Source: Bacteroidales bacterium
Lineage (GTDB): Bacteria; Bacteroidota; Bacteroidia; Bacteroidales; UBA12077
Direction of reading: 5' to 3'
Assembly (NCBI GenBank): GCA_030668615.1
Contig: DAOUTQ010000003.1
Location: 1-44,447 of the forward strand
DNA: 44,447 nucleotides
Below, in pieces: positions 17,691-25,755 of the stretch. Positions within the stretch are counted from its first letter, which is position 1. Each line of letters starts with the position of its first letter. The notes below the pieces were generated by a model. It was not told the DNA's origin. It did no database searches and saw nothing but the letters and a program-made list of their open reading frames with translations. Position numbers and translations under genes: made by a program.

Positions 17691-17780
17691 TAAAATAATT
17701 GTAGTTTTTGTCATGCTAAAAGCATTACTCATCGAAATGCGAAGTTATTCACTTCGTTGGTTATTAATTCTATCTGAGTA

Positions 17781-18710
17781 TTAAATAGTAATAACCACAT
17801 TTCCTTTTTTATGCCCTTTGTCAACATACCTATGTGCCTCAACTATTTGTTCAAAAGGGTATTTTTTGTCGATTACAGATCTTAGCTTTCCTTCCTCGTA
17901 AATCTCTTTGAGAAATATCAGGTCTTCAACCTTTATCTTAAAGTTGCTTGACATAGCAAGAACATTAATATAAACTCCTGACTTTTTTAGAGATTTTTTA
18001 CGTTTAGAAGATGTAATCCTGCCTACTGCATCAAAAATAACATCATAAGTTTCACCACTTTGGGTAAAATCTTCTTTCGTATAATCAATAACATTATCGG
18101 CTCCCAGAGATTTCACCATTTCCAAATTTGTGGTACTGCAAACTCCTGTAACTTCTGCCCCATAGTACTTGGCAAGCTGTACCGCAAAAGTACCAACACT
18201 ACCTGAAGCTCCGTAGATTAATACCTTTTGACCCTTTTGAATATTTGCTTTTCTAAGATTATAATAGGCGGTTAATGCCCCATTAGAAAACGGAGCAGCT
18301 TCCTCATAGCTCATATTCACTGGTTTTATTGATAGAAATCCATCTTCAGGCATACAACGATACTCGGCATATGCACCAAAATCAAATTCAGTAGATCCAA
18401 AAACAGAATCACCTTTCTTAAACAAGGTAACATTTTTGCCTACCGCTTCAATATCTCCAGCCAGTTCCATTCCAAGTATTTTTTTTCTTGGTCCTCTGAA
18501 ACCTACCATTATTCGCATCATAGGTTTGAAAAAGAAATCCCTAACAGGGCCTAAACCAGGCTCCAAACGCCGAACCTTAGTATCACCAATATGTACTGTT
18601 GTAGCATGTACTTTTATTAGTACTTCATTATCTTTAGGTAAAGGTTTTTCCACTTCTTTAAACTGAAGAACCTCAGGAGGTCCATATTTGGTGCAAACAA
18701 CAACTTTCAT
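17781..18710 (-). CDS. NAD(P)-dependent quinone oxidoreductase-like dehydrogenase (MDR superfamily)
   Basis: A 309-residue medium-chain dehydrogenase/reductase. The GroES-like N-terminal half includes [13 protein letters not shown] and the helix region PVRDFFFKP; the Rossmann half has the nucleotide motif [21 protein letters not shown] and LGADNVIDY. The zinc-binding cysteines of alcohol dehydrogenases are absent, which places it with zeta-crystallin/quinone oxidoreductase-type enzymes that use NADPH to reduce quinones or enals. Such genes are common stand-alone detoxification enzymes. It converges with the KamA-like gene, and a TAnnTTTG-type box lies 51 bases upstream. The exact substrate cannot be inferred. 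Confidence 0.9.
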   Translation of the reverse strand: MKVVVCTKYGPPEVLQFKEVEKPLPKDNEVLIKVHATTVHIGDTKVRRLEPGLGPVRDFFFKPMMRIMVGFRGPRKKILGMELAGDIEAVGKNVTLFKKGDSVFGSTEFDFGAYAEYRCMPEDGFLSIKPVNMSYEEAAPFSNGALTAYYNLRKANIQKGQKVLIYGASGSVGTFAVQLAKYYGAEVTGVCSTTNLEMVKSLGADNVIDYTKEDFTQSGETYDVIFDAVGRITSSKRKKSLKKSGVYINVLAMSSNFKIKVEDLIFLKEIYEEGKLRSVIDKKYPFEQIVEAHRYVDKGHKKGNVVITI

Positions 18711-18760
18711 ATTTATATTTTTTACATGTTAATCTAATGACATACAACTTGTTATTATAC

Positions 18761-18768
18761 CAAATATA
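18761..18768 (-). promoter_or_regulatory. Putative -7 box of the quinone oxidoreductase-like gene
   Basis: On the minus strand this reads TATATTTG, a full match to TAnnTTTG, 51 bases ahead of the start codon. No -33 element is evident. Confidence 0.4.
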
Positions 18769-18855
18769 GCAAAAATGATCGTCGTTTATAAGGTAATTAA
18801 TAATTAAATGAAGAATAATTATTTCACAAGTGCAACCGCGAGAAATACAGACAAG

Positions 18856-18885
18856 AAAAAAGAGGCTTTTCAGAAAGCCTCTTTT
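18856..18885 (-). terminator. Intrinsic terminator of the LEA2-like lipoprotein gene
   Basis: A perfect 12-base stem (AAAAGAGGCTTT at 18858-18869 with AAAGCCTCTTTT at 18874-18885) and a 4-base loop lie just past the stop of the lipoprotein gene; on the minus strand a T-rich run follows. Confidence 0.88.
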
Positions 18886-18909
18886 ATATGTTTTATTTAC
18901 TTATAAATC

Positions 18910-19812
18910 TTATGGTTCTACCATTGTTGCTGGAACGCTTCCTGTAACATAAAGTGGTAATAAGAAATCTTCAGCAGCTCCGTCAACTTTAATAACATGG
19001 AAAGTTCCTTCTACGGTATAACTAACAGTACCATCTAACATTGCAGCAGCAAGAGATGCTCCCTCTATAGGTCCTAAACTTAAGGTAACAGGCAAAATCA
19101 TATCAATTGTTGCTCCTCCGGCAATATTAATATCTGTTGAATATGAATCAGAATATAAGTGTGTATCAGACTCAACACCCTCAACATAAACAATATATTC
19201 AACCTCGTCAACTATTGCATCACGAGAGTCTATATTTTTAACATCACAATTTACATCATAATTAAACACATAACTTGTTAAACCAATGGAATATGTTCCT
19301 TCCATATCATTTACAGTAACTTCCGGCTGGTCGAAGAAGTCTTCAAATCCAACATCGACAGATGCTGTTCCTTCAATATCTATTGGTAAATCTATTTTAT
19401 CAAGAACAGCTTTGTCAAGATGAAATGTTCCATCAACAGTATAACTAAGTTCTTGACCTGCATCTAATTTTGACAATAACTGAATAGCATCAGTAGTGCG
19501 CAATGTCAACGGTAATGTAAGATCAAGTGGTACATCGTTGTATATTTTCTGACCTATATCACAACTTTCGTTTTCAGATACAAACCCTTCGATTGTTACC
19601 TGGTAATCAACATCTTTAATCGTTGCTTCTTTCGAGTCATTATTAATAACCTGTATATCAACATTTAAAGTTGTATATTCACCAGGAAGTCCTTCTAAAG
19701 AGAATCCTGTTACAATAATTGAAGGCTGATCAAACAAATCTTCTTTGTCACACGAAAACATGGCCGTTACACCTAGTGCAACTATCATAACTGCAAAAAA
19801 CTTTTTTCTCAT
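18910..19812 (-). CDS. Lipoprotein with two LEA2/WHy-like beta-sandwich domains
   Basis: A 300-residue lipoprotein with signal and lipobox AMFSC, cysteine at about residue 21. The mature part contains two similar halves. One has LNVDIQVINNDSKEATIKDV, the other VNCDVKNIDSRDAIVDEV at about 110 residues' distance, each followed by a Y.V.IEG strand and later by IDLPL/LPL..LRT type strands ending in a YTVEGTFH motif. This pattern is that of the late embryogenesis abundant LEA2/WHy domain, a small beta sandwich found in desiccation and stress proteins and in some bacterial lipoproteins. It has its own terminator. Location is probably the outer membrane. No enzymatic role; a partner-binding or protective role is possible. 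Confidence 0.82.
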   Translation of the reverse strand: MRKKFFAVMIVALGVTAMFSCDKEDLFDQPSIIVTGFSLEGLPGEYTTLNVDIQVINNDSKEATIKDVDYQVTIEGFVSENESCDIGQKIYNDVPLDLTLPLTLRTTDAIQLLSKLDAGQELSYTVDGTFHLDKAVLDKIDLPIDIEGTASVDVGFEDFFDQPEVTVNDMEGTYSIGLTSYVFNYDVNCDVKNIDSRDAIVDEVEYIVYVEGVESDTHLYSDSYSTDINIAGGATIDMILPVTLSLGPIEGASLAAAMLDGTVSYTVEGTFHVIKVDGAAEDFLLPLYVTGSVPATMVEP

Positions 19813-19930
19813 TTTTTATCTTTTTAAGTAATTATTATTTAAACCTAAGAGTAAGCATAAAGATAACAAAAAAGACTAAAAATAAAAAGAATTGAATTAC
19901 AGTGATGTGATGTTGAAACAAGTTAATATA

Positions 19931-20209
19931 TCAATTTTTATCAAAGTAATACTCTATTTCTTCGCCATTTGGTTTTTCAAAAGTCAAAATATCAAATGGT
20001 TTTCCCTTTTCAAATACTAAAGCTTGTTGAATAAATTTACAGTCACTACAAATATTTTTAATATGTTCATACTCTTCTGATACACTGGATACTATAATCG
20101 CCATTTCAAAAGAGCTCCCATCTCTATTTGTTGTATTAATAGTCTTGGTTATACTACACCCATAATACAATAATGTAAATAAACTAAGGATTGATAAAAC
20201 TTTCTTCAT
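19931..20209 (-). CDS. Small lipoprotein of unknown function
   Basis: A 92-residue protein with a lipoprotein signal (lipobox LYYGC, Cys18). The mature domain starts with a DGSSFEMAIIV strand, has two cysteines in NICSDCKF (which could pair), and ends in a short FEKPNGEEIEYYFD hairpin. The look is of a small alpha/beta domain common in Bacteroidota lipoproteins; I remember similar DGSSFEKAI starts in proteins of unknown function. It sits alone between the LEA2-like lipoprotein and a membrane protein gene. Confidence 0.72.
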   Translation of the reverse strand: MKKVLSILSLFTLLYYGCSITKTINTTNRDGSSFEMAIIVSSVSEEYEHIKNICSDCKFIQQALVFEKGKPFDILTFEKPNGEEIEYYFDKN

Positions 20210-20407
20210 TTTTTCATGAATTGATTAAGTTGATCTATGCTTCAAAATTACCCATACCCATTTTCACGTACCATACAGTTTCTGTTTCCAAGGCACTGAT
20301 TTGTCAGACCGACATTCTAAACCGAAGATAACAGAACTTTATCAAATAGACAATCCGAATAATTATTGGGACTTGTGCTAAGTAAAACAATATGTCACCT
20401 ATTTACC

Positions 20408-20788
20408 TTAACCGGTATTTTCTTCTTTTGTGTGGTGTAATTTGCTTAATTTCCAACTAATCAGAAATAGCATTGCTGTTAATGGAAAAAGATACATCAT
20501 CGGCATCTTCATTGCATCAGGATTCAAAATACAAACTCCAATAAAACCTACTAGAGAAACAAGAGCTCCTATTAATTCCCACTTCCAAGCAAGGCCAAGT
20601 CCCATGAGCATAATTACTCCCACCAAAATAATAGCAATTGGTGTTGGTTCTGCTGATGGTTTATGTTCAGACATTAATTCAGGAATTGCGAAAACCAATA
20701 CGAGTATTATAAGTAGGAGACCTAAAATTCGAGCAATCCATCTTAAAACTCTGGTTGTTTTGCTTTCTAATGATGTTTTGTTTTTCAT
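20408..20788 (-). CDS. Small integral membrane protein of unknown function
   Basis: A 126-residue protein with four hydrophobic segments: about residues 15-32, 52-66, 70-86 and 95-112. A basic N-terminus, a TRVLRWIARILG entry to the first helix and a charged C-terminal tail (KLHHTKEENTG) are the only notable marks. It is a predicted inner membrane protein of the kind found singly in many Bacteroidota. No catalytic or transport motif is visible. It begins 42 bases after the duplicated pyruvate kinase tail, so it lies at the edge of the rearranged region. Confidence 0.7.
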   Translation of the reverse strand: MKNKTSLESKTTRVLRWIARILGLLLIILVLVFAIPELMSEHKPSAEPTPIAIILVGVIMLMGLGLAWKWELIGALVSLVGFIGVCILNPDAMKMPMMYLFPLTAMLFLISWKLSKLHHTKEENTG

Positions 20789-20829
20789 AACATTTTATTT
20801 TTAATTAGGTGTTGCATATATAATCAATT

Positions 20830-20901
20830 CTATTTTGGTAAACGAAACACTGTAACTACGACCAAAATTACCTGCAGCAACTTCAAATTAATCATCCTTA
20901 A
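20830..20901 (-). pseudogene. Duplicated fragment of the pyruvate kinase 3' end
   Basis: This stretch aligns without gaps to 22552-22623, inside pyk, with 61 of 72 bases identical. Read on the minus strand it encodes IKDD-stop-FEVAAGNFGRSYSVSFTKIE, against pyk TKDDLFVVAAGNFGRSYGVSFTEIG. The stop corresponds to a pyk leucine codon (TTA to TAA) and is used as the stop codon of the FISUMP gene. It is a non-functional remnant, since no other part of pyk is present here. Confidence 0.85.
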
Positions 20902-21649
20902 TACATCGAACAGAATAACCATAAAACTCAGGGAAACTGAATAAGATGCCATCACTCCTTAGAATTCCTTTGTCAAAGGAACTCAAATACCTGTTCCAAG
21001 CCATATAGTAAGAAGAGGAAGTCTCTGTTGAAGTCCAAAAATAAGCACCTACTTTTTTCCCAGAAAAAGAACCGTTATCACCACGCATACCACCAGGTAA
21101 TGCATTAAACCCAAATAGATCAACACCATTACCATCGCTATTCCAGTCATAAGTAGATTTTAGATTTTTCCCCGCATTACTGCCACGATAATAACCATCA
21201 ATATCCCATTCCGGATCACCGATTCCATATAAGCTGTCAACTGTACCTTCAAGAATCTTCAATTCATCATCGGTGGGTATATGCCAACCATCTGGACAAA
21301 CGCCTTGTGCTCCTTCTTGCGTTGCGTATTGCATCATTTCAGGCCACTGGTATAATCCTCCATAAATATTGCAATTATCAGGATCGTTGCTATAAGCATA
21401 TTTCTCTATTTCTCCATCGTCAGCCTGACTATAAAATCCGTTTATTATTTTGCCAACATTCAGGTTTTCTGCCATCCATATTTGGGAACCTATTGTTACC
21501 GTTTTATAAACATTGCCATCAATATCAGTTACAGTACCGCTTAGCTCATCATTATTATTTTCATCTTCTTTTTCGCAACTACAAATAATTATTAATAACA
21601 TTACCATAATTGCTAAAGAATAAAACAAAATTATTTTTTCCTTTTTCAT
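20888..21649 (-). CDS. FISUMP-domain lipoprotein
   Basis: A 253-residue lipoprotein (lipobox IICSC) followed by an acidic, Asn-rich spacer and one FISUMP domain (Fibrobacter succinogenes major paralogous domain): DGNVYKTVTIGSQIWMAENL, the YGGLYQWPEMM segment, CPDGWHIPTDDELK and the FWTSTE...VRC end. Such domains are abundant in surface lipoproteins of Fibrobacter and Bacteroidota, and are structurally related to C-type lectin/formylglycine-generating folds; their ligands are unknown. Unusually, the last codons (KDD-stop) lie inside a sequence copied from the pyruvate kinase gene, so the gene's 3' end was joined to that fragment. A 9-1-9 palindrome lies 48 bases upstream. Confidence 0.88.
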   Translation of the reverse strand: MKKEKIILFYSLAIMVMLLIIICSCEKEDENNNDELSGTVTDIDGNVYKTVTIGSQIWMAENLNVGKIINGFYSQADDGEIEKYAYSNDPDNCNIYGGLYQWPEMMQYATQEGAQGVCPDGWHIPTDDELKILEGTVDSLYGIGDPEWDIDGYYRGSNAGKNLKSTYDWNSDGNGVDLFGFNALPGGMRGDNGSFSGKKVGAYFWTSTETSSSYYMAWNRYLSSFDKGILRSDGILFSFPEFYGYSVRCIKDD

Positions 21650-21696
21650 GAGTTATTTAATTATCAATTATAATTATTAAATGTTTCATTTCATGC

Positions 21697-21715
21697 AAGT
21701 TATTAATAATAACTT
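21697..21715. promoter_or_regulatory. Perfect 9-1-9 palindrome upstream of the FISUMP gene
   Basis: AAGTTATTA and TAATAACTT flank a single central A. It lies 48-66 bases before the FISUMP start, a position suited to a dimeric regulator or a small hairpin. It is AT-only apart from the outer G/C, so chance is possible. Confidence 0.3.
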
Positions 21716-21922
21716 AGAATTTCAATAAAAAAATTCGTCATTTTAACTACTGAACTTGAACTAGATAACTATAAAATGTTTGAATAATTAAATCAATTTT
21801 GCAGAGAGGAGTAAATGTTCGTAAATTTATGCATAGAAATATAAATGTAGCTAGAGGCTAAAAATGTTCAAGTATAAATGTTTTTTGTACACATGCTTCC
21901 CATCACATTTTATAAAGATCAA

Positions 21923-22432
21923 TTAGTATTCATAATTTGTCGCTTGTAGAATCTCGTTTAATGCCTTTTGCGTCTTATTATGACTGCTTATATTTTCTGC
22001 TAACATTGTATCATTACCTATTTTGTCTCGAAGCAAAATATCATAGAATTTTAATGAATACTCAGATTTAGCGGTAGGTCTCAAACCAGCTTCAATTTTA
22101 AATACTTTTTTTGCTTTTCGAATTATTACTCTATTATAATCTTTAATAGCCAATGTTCTTCCTACTTTGATCATAGAATAAAGACTGTTGAATGAGTAAA
22201 TGTTTTCACTATCTATTACAATATATTTGGTTGAAGTAAATGGTATTAAACCTAATATGCATGAGATGAATAAAAAAAATGCCTTGATAACCAATCCTGT
22301 ATTAATTTCATAAATCTGATTCCAGAAAGTACGATACAATCCAAAGCAACCAAAAAAAATTAAAGCAAATCCAAACATTAATGCATTTGGAAAAGCCAGT
22401 CCTAAGAATATCTTTTTATTTTCAGTTCTCAT
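21923..22432 (-). CDS. Membrane protein of unknown function with a PH-like C-terminal part
   Basis: A 169-residue protein with two transmembrane helices (about residues 14-34 and 47-64) connected by a short loop, then a soluble C-terminal part of about 100 residues starting TKYIVIDSENIYSFNSLYSMIK. The pattern of a two-helix hairpin followed by a beta-rich module is shared with small bacterial PH-domain (bPH2-like) membrane proteins, but the match is by eye only. It lies just after pyk and is part of the segment bounded by the duplicated pyk tail. Function unknown. Confidence 0.7.
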   Translation of the reverse strand: MRTENKKIFLGLAFPNALMFGFALIFFGCFGLYRTFWNQIYEINTGLVIKAFFLFISCILGLIPFTSTKYIVIDSENIYSFNSLYSMIKVGRTLAIKDYNRVIIRKAKKVFKIEAGLRPTAKSEYSLKFYDILLRDKIGNDTMLAENISSHNKTQKALNEILQATNYEY

Positions 22433-22513
22433 ATAATATTAATTTTTGACTTTGCTTATATTTCTTTAATACGGAATTATCATCTACTTATTATGATATG
22501 TCAATGCGAGTAA

Positions 22514-23935
22514 TTACTGCACCAAATTTCCCATTAAATTTTCCAATGTTCCTATTTCGGTAAATGAAACACCATAACTACGACCAAAATTACCTGCTGC
22601 AACAACAAATAAATCGTCTTTAGTAAAAGGATAAATGTTTATCAGATTTGTTAGTGCTTCTGATAAGAATTCATGTGAAGTTTCTTTTGGCTTCATATAA
22701 TCAGCTATTACACCGTAACTTAAAGCCATTTCACGCATGGTTCGTTTTGAATAACATTGCGCAAATATAGGTTTTGCTCCGCGATAAGCTGCCAAACTCC
22801 TTAATGTTCTGCCTGACATTGAATCAGCAATAATTGCTTTTGCATCAAGTCGTATAGCACCTTTTACTGCTGATTTACACAAATACCCGGAAATTGGGTT
22901 GTTAATAATTACGGTTGGAATATCATTAAAAGGCTGTTTTGTATTTTCTATTTCCATGGTAATTTTCGCCATAGTTCTCACAGATTCAATAGGATATGCT
23001 CCGCTTGCTGTTTCTCCACTTAACATTACCGCATCAGCATTTCGATACACTGCGCTTGCAACATCATTTACTTCGGCACGTGTAGGTCTCGGATTATCTA
23101 TCATTGAATGCAGCATTTGAGTTGCGATAATAACTGGCTTGCGTTTATCAATAGCTTTACCAATTAAGTATCGCTGTAATCCTGGAATTTTTTCATAAGG
23201 TATTTCAACAGCTAAATCACCACGTGCAACCATAATTCCATAGGCATGATCCAAAATTTCATCAATATTATCAACTCCCTGTTGATTCTCGATTTTAGCG
23301 ATTATTTTAATCTGTGAATTTTGATCATCCAGTAATTTTTGAATCTCCAAAACATCTTCTTTACTTCGAACAAAAGAATGTGCAATAAAATCAAGATCTT
23401 CTTCAATTGCCAACTGAACAAATTCTTTGTCTCGTTCGCTAACTGAAGGCAGATTAAAAGAAACATTAGGAACATTAACACCTTTCCTACCCTTAATTAA
23501 TCCATCGTTTGAAGCTTCGCATAAAAGAGAATCGTCCTGCTTTTTTATCACTTTTAATTCAATATAACCATCATCAATCAAAATGCAGGTTTTATCCGGA
23601 ACCTCATTTACAAATCCAGTATACGAAACGTAAATACATTCATCATTTGATTCTTTTGTTGGATCACCTTTTATTAGAATCTGCTGTCCTTTCTTTAAAT
23701 CAACAACATTATCTGTTTTAACGGTTCGTACTTCTGGTCCTTTTGTATCAATTAAAAGTGCAATTTTTTCAGAAACAGCTCTAACGTCTTTTATAAGTTT
23801 TAAAGCACCTTCCCTATTTTGATGCGCTGTATTCATGCGCACAACATCCATTCCTTCTTTATACAATAATTCTATAAATTCAGGTGTGCAGGTTTTATCT
23901 GATATAGTCGCAACAATTTTCGTTTTCTTAATCAT
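22514..23935 (-). CDS. pyk: Pyruvate kinase
   Basis: This enzyme converts phosphoenolpyruvate and ADP to pyruvate and ATP, the last step of glycolysis, in the cytoplasm. Visible are the N-terminal KIVATISDKT start, the active-site lysine Lys214 in AKIENQQG, MVARGDLAVEIP, the signature ATQMLHSMIDNPRPTRAEVND and DAVMLSGETASGAYP, and a full C-terminal regulatory domain ending in AAGNFGRSYGVSFTEIG. The length of 473 is normal. The 72 bases coding for the region just before its C-terminus are duplicated at 20830-20901. Upstream sequence is AT-rich and shows no clear TAnnTTTG box. It stands near ppdK and pckA, all three enzymes using phosphoenolpyruvate. Confidence 0.97.
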   Translation of the reverse strand: MIKKTKIVATISDKTCTPEFIELLYKEGMDVVRMNTAHQNREGALKLIKDVRAVSEKIALLIDTKGPEVRTVKTDNVVDLKKGQQILIKGDPTKESNDECIYVSYTGFVNEVPDKTCILIDDGYIELKVIKKQDDSLLCEASNDGLIKGRKGVNVPNVSFNLPSVSERDKEFVQLAIEEDLDFIAHSFVRSKEDVLEIQKLLDDQNSQIKIIAKIENQQGVDNIDEILDHAYGIMVARGDLAVEIPYEKIPGLQRYLIGKAIDKRKPVIIATQMLHSMIDNPRPTRAEVNDVASAVYRNADAVMLSGETASGAYPIESVRTMAKITMEIENTKQPFNDIPTVIINNPISGYLCKSAVKGAIRLDAKAIIADSMSGRTLRSLAAYRGAKPIFAQCYSKRTMREMALSYGVIADYMKPKETSHEFLSEALTNLINIYPFTKDDLFVVAAGNFGRSYGVSFTEIGTLENLMGNLVQ

Positions 23936-24041
23936 GATTTAGTTGAAGGTTTAAAGTTATAAGTTAAAGGTTGAAAGTGAAAAATTTAATTTAGAACATA
24001 CTAAAACGAATTACCAAAAATTATTCATTGTTAATTATTAA

Positions 24042-24470
24042 TTATTCATTTTTTATCACTCTCAGACTCTCAACAGCAAGTCTGTAACTATCTAATCCAA
24101 ATCCGGAAATACTTCCTTTGCAAACAGAACCTATTATGGTAGTATGCCTGAATTCCTCACGCGCAAACACATTTGAAATATGAACTTCAATAACCGGAGA
24201 AATCACCGCAGCTATTGCATCGGCTATAGCAACAGAAGTGTGTGTGTATCCACCAGCATTTAATATAATACCATCGAAGTCAAAACCAACTTCCTGAATT
24301 TTATTGATGATTTCTCCTTCAACATTTGATTGATAATATTCCAAATCAATATCTTCAAAATGATCTTTTATAAGTTTTAAGAAATCATCAAAATCTACAT
24401 CACCATAGATATCTTTTTCGCGTTTGCCTAATAAATTTAAGTTAGGGCCATTAATGATCTGGATTTTCAT
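24042..24470 (-). CDS. aroQ: 3-dehydroquinate dehydratase, type II
   Basis: A 142-residue enzyme of the shikimate pathway that dehydrates 3-dehydroquinate to 3-dehydroshikimate, forming dodecamers in the cytoplasm. The signature is complete: INGPNLNLLGKREKDIYG at the N-terminus, the catalytic Tyr in that segment, the YQSNVEGEIINKI strand, ILNAGGYTHTSVAI, and EVHISNVFAREEFRH. The frame extends to 24497, but the conserved N-terminus starts at the ATG at 24470 (MKIQIINGPN) and a -7 box overlies the longer version, so 24470 is used. It is divergent from xerD. Its neighbours in the pathway are not in the window. Confidence 0.95.
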   Translation of the reverse strand: MKIQIINGPNLNLLGKREKDIYGDVDFDDFLKLIKDHFEDIDLEYYQSNVEGEIINKIQEVGFDFDGIILNAGGYTHTSVAIADAIAAVISPVIEVHISNVFAREEFRHTTIIGSVCKGSISGFGLDSYRLAVESLRVIKNE

Positions 24471-24494
24471 ATATATAATTTTAACATCCTTATG

Positions 24495-24502
24495 CAAATT
24501 TA
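24495..24502 (-). promoter_or_regulatory. Putative -7 box of aroQ
   Basis: On the minus strand this reads TAAATTTG (TAnnTTTG). It lies 25 bases ahead of the aroQ start at 24470 and would be inside the gene if the longer 24497 start were right. It is close to the divergent xerD box. Confidence 0.5.
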
Positions 24503-24513
24503 AGCATAAACAT

Positions 24514-24521
24514 TAACTTTG
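24514..24521 (+). promoter_or_regulatory. Putative -7 box of xerD
   Basis: TAACTTTG matches TAnnTTTG exactly and lies 34 bases ahead of the xerD start at 24555. It overlaps the alternative ATG at 24519, which is therefore unlikely to be translated. Confidence 0.5.
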
Positions 24522-24554
24522 AAATATCTTGATCTAATTATTAACAATTATTTA

Positions 24555-25454
24555 ATGAACTGGGAAAGTAGCATTATACAATTTAAGAATTATTTAAAAC
24601 TGGAAAGATCTCTATCAGAAAATTCAGTAAAAGCGTACGAAAGCGACATTCGTAAATTTGTTACATATCTCGAAATAAAAGAATTATCGGTATCTCCCGT
24701 TCAGGTTAAATTACAACATTTAAAAAAATTTATTGAATGGATTAATGAATTGGGATTAAATGCCCGATCACAGTCTAGAATAATATCAGGTTTAAAAGCT
24801 TTTTTCAAATATCTCATACTGGAAGATATTATTGAAAGTGATCCGGCAAATTTGTTAGAATCTCCAAAATTGGGAAGAAAATTACCTGAGGTTCTTTCTA
24901 TTAACGAAATTGACGAAATAATTTCAGCTATTGATTTGAGTTTACCAGAAGGACAAAGAAACAAAGCTATTATTGAAACTCTTTATAGTTGTGGTCTTCG
25001 TGTTTCTGAATTAGTAAACCTAAAAATAACAAATCTGTATTTGGATGAAGGTTTTATAAGAGTTGTAGGAAAAGGAAATAAAGAGCGTCTTGTTCCAATC
25101 GGGCAAAAGGCAATAAAAGAAATTCAATACTATTTCCATGACCGTAACTCTTTATCCAATATAGATAAATCAGACCAGAATATTGTTTTCCTTAACCGAA
25201 GAGGTAGAAAATTAACGCGTGTTATGATTTTTACAATAGTTAAAAGATTAGTAGAAAAAGCAGAAATAAATAAAAACATTAGTCCACACACATTTCGCCA
25301 TTCATTCGCATCTCACCTTATTGATGGAGGTGCTGATTTACGCGCAGTACAAGAAATGTTAGGTCATGAATCAATTATCACAACTGAAATCTACACGCAT
25401 CTCGATCGTGAATATCTTCGTGACGCAATTATTCAATTTCATCCGAGATCATAA
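24555..25454 (+). CDS. xerD: Tyrosine recombinase XerD
   Basis: A 299-residue site-specific recombinase that resolves chromosome dimers at dif together with XerC. The SAM-like N-terminal domain (LERSLSENSVKAYESDI) is followed by the catalytic domain with all active residues: Arg149 (GLRVSEL), Lys173 (GKGNKERLV), His245 and Arg248 (SPHTFRHSF), His271 (LGHESI) and nucleophile Tyr280 (IYTHLDRE). These are each one position beyond the E. coli XerD residues, which together with the length suggests a housekeeping Xer and not a mobile-element integrase. The frame also has an ATG at 24519; the promoter box at 24514 and family length favour 24555. No partner xerC is in the window. Confidence 0.93.
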   Translation: MNWESSIIQFKNYLKLERSLSENSVKAYESDIRKFVTYLEIKELSVSPVQVKLQHLKKFIEWINELGLNARSQSRIISGLKAFFKYLILEDIIESDPANLLESPKLGRKLPEVLSINEIDEIISAIDLSLPEGQRNKAIIETLYSCGLRVSELVNLKITNLYLDEGFIRVVGKGNKERLVPIGQKAIKEIQYYFHDRNSLSNIDKSDQNIVFLNRRGRKLTRVMIFTIVKRLVEKAEINKNISPHTFRHSFASHLIDGGADLRAVQEMLGHESIITTEIYTHLDREYLRDAIIQFHPRS

Positions 25455-25755
25455 ATTCAATTAATAATTAAAAATGAAGAATTATTAATTACTTAAAATG
25501 AGTTTTGGCCTTTTAACTCTTAACCTTTGAATTTCAACTTTAAATCTTGAACTATTTTACTGGTTTTTTTGATTAGTAATTAATCCTAAACTACAACCGG
25601 AATGTTACCAGATTTTTCTATTTTACAACATGTCTCTTAAAATATTTACCGAAACACTCTCTGTTTGGTAATTTTTGAATATCTTTGTAATCTGCAAAAG
25701 GATTTTGTTAAACAAATCATATTCAATTATTTATAAATTTTAAAGTATATAAAAA
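25455..25755. other. Intergenic region before ppdK
   Basis: About 300 bases without a gene. The first 110 are low-complexity AT sequence (repeated TTAAT/TTTAAC words, a common Bacteroidota spacer type); the rest holds the ppdK promoter area. No open frame, hairpin terminator or RNA gene was recognised. Confidence 0.6.
25680..25687 (+). promoter_or_regulatory. Putative -7 box of ppdK
   Basis: TATCTTTG matches TAnnTTTG exactly, 68 bases ahead of the ppdK start. A TTTG lies upstream at 25664, but only 12 bases away, shorter than the usual spacing. Confidence 0.45.

Noticed and set aside
17740..17756. Hairpin CGAAGT-TATTC-ACTTCG after the KamA-like gene as terminator
   Set aside because: The stem is only 6 bases and no T-run follows on either strand.
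20227..20383. Start-less open stretch of about 50 codons between the small lipoprotein and membrane protein genes
   Set aside because: It has no start codon or recognisable motif, and one such stretch is expected by chance in AT-rich spacers.
24000..24050. Repeated TTAATTATTAATTATTCATT words, also at 25455-25500, as a repeat element
   Set aside because: Low-complexity AT sequence common in spacers of the phylum; no fixed length or boundaries.
24471..24497. Longer aroQ start at 24497
   Set aside because: The conserved N-terminus begins at 24470 and a -7 box lies in the extra stretch.
24555..25454. xerD as a mobile-element integrase linked to the pyk-tail duplication
   Set aside because: Its length and active-site positions match housekeeping XerD, and pyk and aroQ lie between it and the duplicated tail.
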